DNA of 64,000 nt. It comes from Streptomyces sp. S4.7. Its GTDB lineage: Bacteria; Actinomycetota; Actinomycetes; Streptomycetales; Streptomycetaceae. The stretch lies in contig NZ_CP048397.1 in NCBI RefSeq assembly GCF_010384365.1, forward strand, positions 3,720,001 through 3,784,000, written 5' to 3'. The translations under genes were made by a program, and so were the position numbers. The first letter of the stretch is position 1. The number at the start of each line of letters is the position of its first letter. This document shows positions 53,568 to 62,448 of this stretch, piece after piece. Below the pieces are notes generated by a model. It had not been told where the DNA came from. It saw only the letters and a program-made list of their open reading frames with translations, and did not search any database.

Positions 53568-53762
53568 AACAGAAAAGGGTACGTGCCCCGGCCGACCCCG
53601 GCGTCCGGGTTTCCGGAGCGCCGGTTTCCACCACCCGTGAGATTCTTCCGATCATGAAGGTCGGTCCCCGGCACTTCGTCACAGCGCACATCGTTACCAT
53701 GCGTGGACGCACAATCGACGACTATTGACGACGACCATTGACGACAAGGGACGGGCGGGCGC

Positions 53763-56330
53763 GTGGCCGAGGCGGCAGACATCCAGGGGATGAAGCACTC
53801 TCCTGCCCGCCGATGGCTGGGGCGCACCGCCGCCACGGCCGCAGGGGTGCCGCTCCTGGCCGGGCTGCTGGGGGGTCTCGCCGCGCCGCAGGCGGCCGCG
53901 GCCGACTCGGCCGCCTCGTCCCTCTCCACGGCCACCACAGGGGCCGTCAAGGGCTCTCCGGCGAGCGCCGCCGCCCAGCCGTCCGGTCCGAACACCGTCT
54001 CCGTCGCGCTCGACACCCTGGCGCCCAGCGCGCCCACCAAGGGTGACACCCTCACGATCTCCGGCACGGTGACCAACAAGAGCAAGAAGACGGTCACCGA
54101 CGCCCGGGTCGATCTCCGGGTGGGCCCGCAGCTCACCGGCCGCACCGCCATCGACGACGCCGTCGAGCGCTCCAACGACACCACGTACGACCCGCTGCCG
54201 GTGGGCGGCAAGTACAAGGTCGAGTTCGAGAAGCTCGCCTCGGGCATCAGCTACGACTTCGCCCTGTCGGTACCGGTGAGCAAGCTCGGCCTCGGGGCCG
54301 ACGGCGTCTACCAGCTCGGTGTGACGCTCACGGGCCGGACGGCGGCCGAACCGTACGACCACACCCTCGGCGTCCGCCGCACGTTCCTGCCGTGGCAGCC
54401 GGACCCGGTGGACAAGAAGACCAAGTTCACCTACCTCTGGCCGCTGATCTCCACGTCGCACGTCTCCGCCGAGACCGGCTCGGACGACCAGCAGACCCCG
54501 GTCTTCGAGAACGACGACCTGGCCCAGGAGCTGGCCCCCGGCGGCCGGCTGGAGCAGCTCGTCTCGCTCGGCGGTCAGCTCCCCGTCACCTGGGTCGTCG
54601 ACCCGGACCTCCTCGCCACCGTCGAGGCGATGACCGACCCCTACCGGGTCCGTGAAGGCAAATCCACGGTCGCGGGCAAGAACCAGCTCGTGGCCAGGAC
54701 GTGGCTCAACTCTCTGGAGAAGGCCGTCCAGGACAACGGCAACATCGTCGCGCTGCCCTTCGGCGACCCCGACCTGGCGTCGCTGGCCCACGGCGGCGAG
54801 AACGTCTCCGGCACCCTCGGCCATCTCCAGAGCTCCAGCGAGGTGGCCGGGAAGACCGTGGAGACCATCCTTCATGTGCCGCCCGCCACCGACTTCGCGT
54901 GGCCCGCGGACGGCGCGGTCGACCCGTCGATCGTCGATGTGGCGACCTCCGCGGGCGCCGACAAGGTGATCTCGCGCAGCGACAGCATCCAGGACAACCT
55001 GCCGTACACGGCGAGCGCGGCCCGGCCCATCGGCGGCGGCACGACGGCCGTGGTCAGCGACACCCGGCTGTCCACCGCCTTCCAGGGCGATGTGACCAAG
55101 GCGGGCAGTTCCACGCTCGCGGTCCAGAAGTTCCTCGCCCAGTCGCTGGCCGTGAATCTCCAGGACCCCTCGAAGCAGCGCGACATCGTGGTCGCCCCGC
55201 AGCGCACTCCCTCGGCCAGCCAGGCGCAGTCCATGGCCCGTGCCCTCCAGGGTCTGGACGGAGGGCGCTGGACCCAGCCTTCCGACCTGGTCGCCGCCGC
55301 CGCCGCGAAACCGGACACCAACGCCACCACCAAGGTGCCCGGCCCGACGCGGTATCCGGACAAGCTCCGTGACCAGGAACTCCCCGCGTCCGCGTTCGAG
55401 GAGCTCAAGGGGATGGGGGAGCGGCTCGGGAAGTTCAAGGCCATCCTCACCCTCCCCGACCGGGTGGCGACCCCCTTCGCCAACGCCGTGAACAGGGCGG
55501 TCTCCATGTCCTGGCGGGGCAACGCCAAGGGCGCCGACCAGTACCGCGACTCGGTGAACCGCTATCTGACGAGCCTCTCCAGCGAGGTCCAGCTCATCCA
55601 GAAGTCCGAGCTGACCCTGTCCGGACGCAGCGCGACCATCCCGGTGACGGTCCAGAACCAGCTCCTGCAGGGCGTCGACAACCTCGTCCTGCGTCTCCAG
55701 TCCACGAACGCGACGCGTCTGAAGCTGGACGACGGCAGCGCCGTCACCGAGCAGCCGATCAAGATCGACGGCGGACACACCCAGGTGGTGAAGTTCACCG
55801 GCGCGGCCAACGCCAACGGCCCGGTGGAGCTGACGGCGCAGCTCTACACGACCGACAACCGGCCGTACGGCAGCCCCATGACGTTCCAGGTCAGGGTCTC
55901 CGAGCTGACTCCCACCGTGATGCTCGTCATCGCCGGCGGTGTGCTGATGCTCGTCCTGGCGGGGGTCAAGATGTACAGCCAGCGCAAGCGGGCGGTGGCG
56001 GCGAAGGCGGCGGAGGACAAGGCCGCCGCCGACGCCGGTGCGGATGCCGACGGCGACACCGGGGGCGGCAGCGCCGACGACGGTGACTCCCCCGGCCGCC
56101 CCGACAACGGCACCGAAGGCGACGCGTCCCCTGCCCCGGATCCCGCCGCCCCGGACCCCTCCCCGGATTCCGCAGCGGCGTCCCCCGGGCCGTCCGCGAC
56201 GGCCTCCGCCGCGCCGGAGACTCCGGGCGACCTCGACGGCGCCGGATCTGGGCAGCCGAGTGACCCTGCCCCGGACACCCGTCCGGAAAGCGGGGACCCG
56301 TCGGGCAAGGGTGAGAAAGTGGACCGTTGA
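53763..56330 (+). CDS. Large exported DUF6049-like membrane-anchored protein
   Basis: This 855-residue protein has an N-terminal signal-like segment (RRWLGRTAATAAGVPLLAGLLGGLAAPQAAA), a long extracellular part with Ig-like starts (TLTISGTVTNKSKKTVTDA), and one C-terminal helix (VMLVIAGGVLMLVLAGVKMY) followed by a 100-residue Ala/Asp/Pro-rich cytoplasmic tail. Proteins of this type lie next to murJ throughout actinobacteria. The role is unknown; a link to lipid II handling is inferred from context. The GTG at 53763 was chosen; MKHSPARR at 53790 is an alternative. murJ follows after 45 bp. Confidence 0.85.
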   Translation: MAEAADIQGMKHSPARRWLGRTAATAAGVPLLAGLLGGLAAPQAAAADSAASSLSTATTGAVKGSPASAAAQPSGPNTVSVALDTLAPSAPTKGDTLTISGTVTNKSKKTVTDARVDLRVGPQLTGRTAIDDAVERSNDTTYDPLPVGGKYKVEFEKLASGISYDFALSVPVSKLGLGADGVYQLGVTLTGRTAAEPYDHTLGVRRTFLPWQPDPVDKKTKFTYLWPLISTSHVSAETGSDDQQTPVFENDDLAQELAPGGRLEQLVSLGGQLPVTWVVDPDLLATVEAMTDPYRVREGKSTVAGKNQLVARTWLNSLEKAVQDNGNIVALPFGDPDLASLAHGGENVSGTLGHLQSSSEVAGKTVETILHVPPATDFAWPADGAVDPSIVDVATSAGADKVISRSDSIQDNLPYTASAARPIGGGTTAVVSDTRLSTAFQGDVTKAGSSTLAVQKFLAQSLAVNLQDPSKQRDIVVAPQRTPSASQAQSMARALQGLDGGRWTQPSDLVAAAAAKPDTNATTKVPGPTRYPDKLRDQELPASAFEELKGMGERLGKFKAILTLPDRVATPFANAVNRAVSMSWRGNAKGADQYRDSVNRYLTSLSSEVQLIQKSELTLSGRSATIPVTVQNQLLQGVDNLVLRLQSTNATRLKLDDGSAVTEQPIKIDGGHTQVVKFTGAANANGPVELTAQLYTTDNRPYGSPMTFQVRVSELTPTVMLVIAGGVLMLVLAGVKMYSQRKRAVAAKAAEDKAAADAGADADGDTGGGSADDGDSPGRPDNGTEGDASPAPDPAAPDPSPDSAAASPGPSATASAAPETPGDLDGAGSGQPSDPAPDTRPESGDPSGKGEKVDR

Positions 56331-56375
56331 GCGATGTCGTGGCCGGTCGGCCGGAAACGATGAGGTGGGGTAACG

Positions 56376-58598
56376 ATGAACGCGCCGTACGACGGTGACC
56401 GCGGGCAGGGTGCTGGCGGCGATCCGGCAGGGCATGTTCCGCCCCAGCCACCCGCCGCCGATCCCAACGCCCCCGCGCCCGACCCCGCACGGGATCCGTA
56501 CGCCCAGAGCCCGTACGCCCCGCCTCCGCGCACCGACGACCAGTACGCCCGGCCCCCGTACGGCCAGGACCAGTACCCCCAGGGCGCCTACCCACCGGAT
56601 CCGTACGCCCAGGACCCCTACCGCCCGCAGGGCCCGGTGTCCGAGGCACATCCGCCGCCTCCCGGCGCGTACCCGGAGACGATGCCGCTCTACCAGCAGC
56701 CGCCCGCGCAGCAGTACGCGCCCGATCCGCGCGTCTGGGCCCAGCCCCCGCCGCCCGAGCCCGACGGGCCGTCACACGGTCTGCCGTACGGCGACGACGC
56801 GAGGACCACACAGTTCACGGGCGTCGACGAGCTCGTCACCCGGGCACGCACGGACGAGCCTGAGCCCGACGCGTTCGCGCATCTCTTCCGCGACCAGGAG
56901 GGGATGGGCCGGCCCGTGGCCGCCGCGCCCGAAGCGGCTCCGGCGCCACCGCCCGCGAAGAAGTCCGGCGGGCGGGCCTCCGGACTGCTGAAGTCCAGCG
57001 CGGTGATGGCGGCGGGCACGCTCGTCTCCCGGCTCACCGGCTTCGTACGCTCCGCACTGATCGTGGCCGCGCTCGGCGCCGCCACCCTCGGCGACACCTT
57101 CCAGCTCGCCATCACCCTGCCGACGATGATCTACATCCTGACCATCGGCGGCGGCCTCAACTCCGTCTTCGTCCCCCAGCTCATCCGCGCGATGAAGGAC
57201 GACGAGGACGGCGGCGAGGCGTACGCGAACCGCCTGCTGACCCTGGTCGTCGTCATCCTCGGCTCGCTGACCGCGCTCTCGGTGTTCGCCGCCCCGGTGC
57301 TGGTCCGCCTCATGTCGGTGAGCATCGCGGACAACCCGGCGGCCAACGACGTCGCCGTCGTCTTCGTGCGCTACTGCCTGATCACCATCTTCTTCATGGG
57401 CGTGCACGTGGTGATGGGGCAGATCCTCAACGCCCGCGGCAGGTTCGGCGCGATGATGTGGACCCCGGTCCTCAACAACATCATCATCATCGCCACCCTC
57501 GTCATGTTCATCTGGGTGTACGGCACGGCCGAGGACTCCGGGATGACGGTCGCCTCCATCCCGCCCGAGGCGGAGCGTCTGCTCGGCGTCGGCGTGGTGC
57601 TCGGCCTCACCGTCCAGGCCCTGGCGATGATCCCCTACCTCCGGGAGACCGGCTTCCGGATCCGGCTGCGCTTCGACTGGCGTGGCCACGGCCTCGGCAA
57701 GGCCGCCAAACTCGCCAAGTGGACCGTGCTGTTCGTCCTCGCCAACCAGGCCGGCGTGCTGGTCGTCTCCCAGCTCTCCACGGCGGCGGGCGTCGACTCG
57801 GGCACCCAGGGCGCGGGTTACATCGCCTACTCCAACGCCCAGCTGATCTGGGGCATGCCGCAGGCCATCATCACCGTCTCGGTCATGGCCGCACTGCTGC
57901 CGAGGCTCTCGCGCTCCGCGCACGACGGCGACACCGGGGCCGTACGCGACGACATCTCGCAGGGCCTGCGCAACTCGGCCGTCGCGATCGTCCCGGTCGC
58001 CTTCAGCTTCGTCGCTCTCGGCATCCCGATGTGCACGCTGATCTTCGGCTCGTCCGGCATCGAATCGGCGCGCTCCATGGGCTACATGCTGATGGCCTTC
58101 GGCCTCGGTCTGATCCCGTTCTCCGTGCAGTACGTGGTGCTCCGTGCCTTCTACGCCTACGAGGACACCCGAACCCCCTTCTACAACACGGTCATCGTGG
58201 CCGTCGTGAACGCAGCCGCCTCCGCCGTCTGCTTCCTCGTCCTGCCCTCCCGCTGGGCCGTCGTGGGCATGGCCGCCTCGTACGGCCTCGCCTACGCCGT
58301 CGGTGTGGGCATCGCCTGGCGCAGGCTCAAGAAGCGTCTGGGCGGCGATCTGGACGGCTCGCACGTGTTGCGTACGTACGCGCGACTCTGCCTGGCGTCC
58401 GTCCCCGGAACGATCGCCGCCGGCTCGGTCGGCTATCTCGTGCTCGACAGGCTCGGCAGTGAGGTCCTGGGCTCGTTCACCGCATTGGCGGTCGGCGGCA
58501 TCGTCCTCTTGGCCTGCTTCTTCGTCGTCGCGCGGAAGCTGCGTATCGAGGAGATGAACGCCTTGGTGGGCATGGTCCGGGGCCGTCTCGGACGCTAG
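56376..58598 (+). CDS. murJ: Lipid II flippase MurJ (MviN)
   Basis: This 740-residue MOP-superfamily protein has a 190-residue cytoplasmic, Pro/Tyr-rich extension (repeats such as PYAQDPY and PPYGQDQY) and then about 14 helices of the MurJ core (SSAVMAAGTLVSRLTGFVRSALIVAALG in sections). MurJ moves lipid II across the membrane. GGTGGGG lies about 5 bases before the ATG at 56376. In M. tuberculosis the MurJ protein has a fused pseudokinase domain that binds FhaA when phosphorylated; here that domain is the separate next gene. Confidence 0.95.
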   Translation: MNAPYDGDRGQGAGGDPAGHVPPQPPAADPNAPAPDPARDPYAQSPYAPPPRTDDQYARPPYGQDQYPQGAYPPDPYAQDPYRPQGPVSEAHPPPPGAYPETMPLYQQPPAQQYAPDPRVWAQPPPPEPDGPSHGLPYGDDARTTQFTGVDELVTRARTDEPEPDAFAHLFRDQEGMGRPVAAAPEAAPAPPPAKKSGGRASGLLKSSAVMAAGTLVSRLTGFVRSALIVAALGAATLGDTFQLAITLPTMIYILTIGGGLNSVFVPQLIRAMKDDEDGGEAYANRLLTLVVVILGSLTALSVFAAPVLVRLMSVSIADNPAANDVAVVFVRYCLITIFFMGVHVVMGQILNARGRFGAMMWTPVLNNIIIIATLVMFIWVYGTAEDSGMTVASIPPEAERLLGVGVVLGLTVQALAMIPYLRETGFRIRLRFDWRGHGLGKAAKLAKWTVLFVLANQAGVLVVSQLSTAAGVDSGTQGAGYIAYSNAQLIWGMPQAIITVSVMAALLPRLSRSAHDGDTGAVRDDISQGLRNSAVAIVPVAFSFVALGIPMCTLIFGSSGIESARSMGYMLMAFGLGLIPFSVQYVVLRAFYAYEDTRTPFYNTVIVAVVNAAASAVCFLVLPSRWAVVGMAASYGLAYAVGVGIAWRRLKKRLGGDLDGSHVLRTYARLCLASVPGTIAAGSVGYLVLDRLGSEVLGSFTALAVGGIVLLACFFVVARKLRIEEMNALVGMVRGRLGR

Positions 58599-58716
58599 GT
58601 CCCGGGGCCGAGCACAACCATCGTCGACCGCCGTGTGTCGTGCATAGCGTCCGACTGTGGGCACAATTGGCGTGGCTGTTGGACAGTGCGCAACGGATGG
58701 GGAGGCAGGAGCGACG

Positions 58717-60498
58717 GTGGCGGAACGGAGCACGTCCGCCGTCGAGGTGGCCGACAACAGCGGTGACGAACCGCCGGCCGCCCAGACGGACGAGGCCACC
58801 ACCGACGGGGTGGCCGACGCGGTGGCGAAAGCCCAGAAGACAGAGGACTCCGCGGCTGAGACCGAGGAGTCGGAGTCCGCGAAGCCGGGCTCCCGGGACA
58901 AGAACCCGGCGAAGCCGAAGGGCACGGAGCGGCAGAAGGCCGCACCGTCCGTGGCGGCACCCGAACTCCACAGCGGCCACAAGCTCGCCAGACGCTACCG
59001 GCTCGAAGAGTGCGTCACCCGTCTGGACGGATTCAGCAGCTGGCGCGCGGTCGACGAGAAGCTGCGCCGTGCGGTGGGCGTGCATCTCCTGCCCGCCGAC
59101 CACCCCCGGGCCCGCTCCGTGCTGGCGGCGGCCCGCTCCTCCGCCCTCCTCGGCGACCCGCGCTTCGTCCAGGTCCTCGACGCCGTCGAGGAGAACGACC
59201 TCGTCTACGTCGTCCACGAGTGGCTGCCGGACGCGACGGAACTCACCGCGATCCTCGCCGCCGGCCCCATGGAGGCCCACGACGCCTACCAGCTCGTCAG
59301 CCAGGTCTCCCAGGCGATGGCCGCGGCGCACCGCGAGGGACTGGCCCATCTGAAGCTGACCCCCGGAGCCGTCCTGCGCAGCTCCACCGGCCAGTACCGG
59401 ATCCGCGGCCTCGCGGTGAACGCCGCCCTGCGCGGCATCAGCGCGGAACGCCCCCAGCGCACGGACACCGAGGCGATCGGGGCGCTGCTGTACGCGGCAC
59501 TGACCCAGCGCTGGCCGTACGAGACGGACGCGTACGGGCTCGCGGGGCTGCCCAAGGGTGTCGGTCTGATCGCCCCCGACCAGGTACGGGCGGGGGTCCA
59601 CCGCGGTCTGTCCGAGCTCGCCATGCGCGCGCTGGTCAACGAGGGCGCCACCGCCTCGCGCCAGGACCCGCCCTGCACCACCCCGGACGAGCTGGCCAAG
59701 GCCGTCGCCGGGATGCCGCGCGTCCGCCCTCCCGAGCCCACGTTCGCCGCGCCGCCCGAGTACCAGCGCACCACCTATCAGCAGGGCTCGTACGCGCGCC
59801 CCGTGACTCCCGTCGGGCAGCCGGTCGCGCGGCCCGTACCCGTCCCGCCGCCGCCCCTCCAGAGCCGTACCGGCAAGGCGCTGAAGTGGACGGTCTCCGC
59901 GCTTCTCATCGCCGCGCTGGGACTGGCCAGTTGGCAGGTCGCCGACCACATGCTCAATCGCAAGAGTTCCGACGAGACGACACAGTCGCAGTCGGTGGAC
60001 GGCGACCAGGAGAAGCCCGCGCCACGGACCCCGAAGAATCTGAAGATCGCCGAGACCGGGGTGTTCGCGCCCAACGGGGACGGTGTGAAGGCGGGGGAGG
60101 TCCATCTGGCGACGGACGGCGACACCGGCACGGCCTGGATCACCCCGAAGTACTCCGGCTACGCGAACTTCGGCAATCTGCCCAACCGCCGGCAGGGCAG
60201 CGGGATAGTCGTCGATCTCGGCAGCGTGCAGGATGTGTACGGCGTCGATGTGGCCATGTACCGGGGCGGTCAGAAGGCCGAGGTCCTCGCCGCGGGCGAG
60301 AGCGCCTCCTCGCCCGTCGGCCTGTCGGACTTCCCTCAGCGCATCGCCGAACTGGGGCAGACCGGCAGCAATCTCAAGGCCGCCCTGGACAAGCCCGTGA
60401 GAACGCGGTACGTACTGATCCACATCACGGAACTGGCCCCGGACGGATCCGCCGACCAGTTCCGGGGCGGAATCTCGGAGATCAAGGTCATAGGCTGA
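58717..60498 (+). CDS. Membrane pseudokinase with C-terminal extracellular domain
   Basis: This 593-residue protein has an acidic N-terminus, a kinase-like fold (LARRYRLEECVTRLDGFSSWRAVDEKLRRAVGVHLLP), one helix (LKWTVSALLIAALGLASWQVADHML) and a C-terminal extracellular discoidin-like domain (VFAPNGDGVKAGEVHLATDGDTGTAWITPKY in sections). The catalytic loop reads AHLKLTPGAVL in place of HRDLKPxN, and no DFG is present, so it should not phosphorylate. It follows murJ and matches the MviN pseudokinase part of mycobacteria. GTG at 58717 has AGGAG 7 bases upstream, better than the GTG at 58657. Confidence 0.85.
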   Translation: MAERSTSAVEVADNSGDEPPAAQTDEATTDGVADAVAKAQKTEDSAAETEESESAKPGSRDKNPAKPKGTERQKAAPSVAAPELHSGHKLARRYRLEECVTRLDGFSSWRAVDEKLRRAVGVHLLPADHPRARSVLAAARSSALLGDPRFVQVLDAVEENDLVYVVHEWLPDATELTAILAAGPMEAHDAYQLVSQVSQAMAAAHREGLAHLKLTPGAVLRSSTGQYRIRGLAVNAALRGISAERPQRTDTEAIGALLYAALTQRWPYETDAYGLAGLPKGVGLIAPDQVRAGVHRGLSELAMRALVNEGATASRQDPPCTTPDELAKAVAGMPRVRPPEPTFAAPPEYQRTTYQQGSYARPVTPVGQPVARPVPVPPPPLQSRTGKALKWTVSALLIAALGLASWQVADHMLNRKSSDETTQSQSVDGDQEKPAPRTPKNLKIAETGVFAPNGDGVKAGEVHLATDGDTGTAWITPKYSGYANFGNLPNRRQGSGIVVDLGSVQDVYGVDVAMYRGGQKAEVLAAGESASSPVGLSDFPQRIAELGQTGSNLKAALDKPVRTRYVLIHITELAPDGSADQFRGGISEIKVIG

Positions 60499-60526
60499 TC
60501 CTGCGGACCAGGGGAGGGGCTCACCG

Positions 60527-61294
60527 TTGGAAGACGCCACACTCGGCGGCGTGAACGACCAGGATCTCCTGGCACGCCACGTCGCGGGGGATCCCGACGC
60601 CTTCGGTGAGCTCGTACGACGCCACCGCGACCGCCTGTGGGCCGTGGCGCTGCGCACTCTGGGAGACCGCGAGGAAGCCGCCGACGCCGTGCAGGACGCG
60701 CTCGTGTCCGCCTTCCGCGCGGCTCACACCTTCCGTGGCCAGTCCGCCGTCACGACCTGGCTGCACCGCATCACCGTCAACGCCTGCCTCGACCGGGCGA
60801 GGAAAGCCGCCTCCCGCAAGACGTCTCCCGTGGACGACACGGAGCGCCTTGAGCAGCTGCTAGAACCAGAGGAGTCCGCCGAGGCCCCCGCCGAGCGCCA
60901 GGACCTCCACCGCCAGCTTCTCGCCGCCCTCGCCAAGCTGCCCGCCGACCAGCGGGCCGCCCTGGTCCTGGTCGACATGCAGGGGTACCCCGTGGCGGAG
61001 GCCGCCCAGGTCCTCGGCGTACCCGTCGGGACCATAAAGAGCCGCTGCGCACGCGGCCGGGCGAGACTGCTGCCGATGCTCACCCATCTCCGGGAGTACA
61101 CCGGAGGAACGAGCGAGACCCACAGTACGGGCGCGAGAGCCCTCCTCGGACCACAGAGGAACCGGACGGCGGGCACATCCGTCCAACCGGAGCCGGGACC
61201 AGAGGACAGAGGACCGGACACAGGGCTGGACACCGGACCAGACGCGGGACCACAGGGTCCTGCCGCCGTGAAGGGAGGAGGTGGGCGAGCGTGA
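60527..61294 (+). CDS. sigM: ECF RNA polymerase sigma factor SigM
   Basis: This 255-residue ECF sigma factor has region 2 (DPDAFGELVRRHRDRLWAVALRTLGDREEAADAVQDALV) and region 4 (QGYPVAEAAQVLGVPVGTIKSRCARGRARLLPML), both intact, plus a Pro/Gly-rich tail. By position between the pseudokinase and trxB it matches SigM of S. coelicolor. The TTG at 60527 with GGGGAGGGG about 7 bases upstream is preferred; GTG at 60551 is the alternative. Its stop overlaps the next gene (GTGA), which encodes a putative anti-sigma factor. Confidence 0.9.
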   Translation: MEDATLGGVNDQDLLARHVAGDPDAFGELVRRHRDRLWAVALRTLGDREEAADAVQDALVSAFRAAHTFRGQSAVTTWLHRITVNACLDRARKAASRKTSPVDDTERLEQLLEPEESAEAPAERQDLHRQLLAALAKLPADQRAALVLVDMQGYPVAEAAQVLGVPVGTIKSRCARGRARLLPMLTHLREYTGGTSETHSTGARALLGPQRNRTAGTSVQPEPGPEDRGPDTGLDTGPDAGPQGPAAVKGGGGRA

Positions 61295-62322
61295 CGACCA
61301 CGACGGGCACGACCGAGCACCCCGACGTCTCGGAGATCTCCGACCTCACGGAAGGCCTCCTCTCCCCCGCGCGGAGCACCGAGGTGCGCGAGCACTTGGA
61401 CGGCTGCGCGCTCTGCGCCGCTGTGCACGAGTCGCTGGAGGAGATCCGCGGCCTGCTGGGTTCACTGCCCGGCCCGCCGCGGATGCCCGCCGACGTGGCC
61501 GCGCGGGTCGACGTCGCGCTGGCCGCCGAGGCGCTACTGAACGCGACCGCCGATGTTTCACGTGAAACATCGCGCACCACCGAAACCACCACCGAAACCA
61601 CCACCGAAACCACCACCGACAGCAACGCCGACACCGCCTCACACGAGCCGGAGCGGGACTCCGCGCCCGAGCGAGAGGCAGAGCCCGCCCCCACGGCGGT
61701 CACGCCCGGCGCCACCGCGCCCGGTGCGACCGCCCCCGACGCTCCCCGGGCGGACCGCCCCGCCGGACGCCCACGGGCGGCCACCGGCCCCGGTCGCACC
61801 CGCCGACTGCGCCGCCGTCGCGGCGCGATCCTCGGTGCAGTGTTCGGAACGGCCGCGATCGGCGTGAGCGTCCTGCTGTTCCAGACGGCATCGTCCAACG
61901 GCGGCGGTGACTACAAGGCAGACGCGGGAGCGAGCCAGGCCGACAGCAGCGGAGACGTTTTCTCCGGCACCGGGATCCAGGACAAGGTCCACTCCCTCCT
62001 CGCCTCCACCCCCGCCAGCGGTATGCCTCAGATGGCGGACGGCGGGACCGAGGGCGAGAACTCCACCAAGGAAGGGACCACGGCCTCACCGAGGGCCCTG
62101 GCCCAGCTGCCGCCCTGTGTCCAGCAGGCGACGGGCCGTACGGATTCGCCGCTCGCCGCCGAGAAGGGCACGTACAACGGCGTCGAAGCCTTCCTCGTCG
62201 TGCTCTCGGATCCCGTCGACGGCAGCGTCGTGCGGGCCTACGTCATCGATGCCGCCTGCGTCGATGTCACCCCGCACGTCAAGGGTGACCTCCTGCTCAC
62301 GAAGACCTATCCCCGCCACTGA
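61291..62322 (+). CDS. Zinc-finger (ZAS) anti-sigma factor-like membrane protein
   Basis: This 343-residue protein starts with an anti-sigma zinc-finger region (HLDGCALCAAVHESLEE, HxxxCxxC-type) of about 70 residues. A linker with a TTET repeat, one hydrophobic helix (AILGAVFGTAAIGVSVLLF, near residue 190) and an extracytoplasmic domain follow. Its gene overlaps sigM by 4 bp. A parS lies inside the coding sequence and reads DVSRETS. It is likely to hold SigM at the membrane and release it on an envelope or redox signal; this is inferred. Confidence 0.82.
   Translation: MTTTTGTTEHPDVSEISDLTEGLLSPARSTEVREHLDGCALCAAVHESLEEIRGLLGSLPGPPRMPADVAARVDVALAAEALLNATADVSRETSRTTETTTETTTETTTDSNADTASHEPERDSAPEREAEPAPTAVTPGATAPGATAPDAPRADRPAGRPRAATGPGRTRRLRRRRGAILGAVFGTAAIGVSVLLFQTASSNGGGDYKADAGASQADSSGDVFSGTGIQDKVHSLLASTPASGMPQMADGGTEGENSTKEGTTASPRALAQLPPCVQQATGRTDSPLAAEKGTYNGVEAFLVVLSDPVDGSVVRAYVIDAACVDVTPHVKGDLLLTKTYPRH
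61555..61568. promoter_or_regulatory. parS site inside the anti-sigma gene
   Basis: Perfect GTTTCACGTGAAAC within coding sequence. The wider palindrome CGATGTTTCACGTGAAACATCG covers 61551-61572. Confidence 0.95.
61576..61620 (+). repeat. 12-bp tandem repeat encoding TTET
   Basis: The unit ACCACCGAAACC is present about 3.75 times directly after the parS. It extends a Thr/Glu linker and keeps frame. Confidence 0.85.
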
Positions 62323-62351
62323 CACACTGCCCCGCGTCGCCGGGACCTCGT

Positions 62352-62378
62352 GGGAATGCGAGGCCCGTAGGATCCGTT
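62352..62378 (+). promoter_or_regulatory. SigR-type promoter of trxBA
   Basis: GGGAAT at 62352-62357 and GTT at 62376-62378, with exactly 18 bases between, match the SigR (thiol-stress) consensus GGGAAT-N18-GTT. It is about 70-97 bp before the trxB start, where such a promoter is known in S. coelicolor. Confidence 0.85.
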
Positions 62379-62448
62379 GGGTGGGGTGAGAGTCTGAACC
62401 GCCCCCGTTGGCAGTAGCAGGCAGTCTGCAGAGACGAGGAAGAAACCC

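Noticed and set aside
53694..56651. 985-codon minus-strand ORF opposite the DUF6049-like gene
   Set aside because: It is low-complexity Gly/Arg/Val sequence and overlaps two real gene ends. The plus-strand protein has a signal segment and a C-terminal helix.
57030..57060. Antisense VSRETS peptide in murJ as a tenth parS
   Set aside because: The DNA there reads GTCTCCCGGCTCACC and is not the palindrome; the peptide match is by chance.
61576..61620. Short direct repeats as a CRISPR array
   Set aside because: The repeats are contiguous 12-mers without spacers and lie inside a coding frame (TTET repeats).
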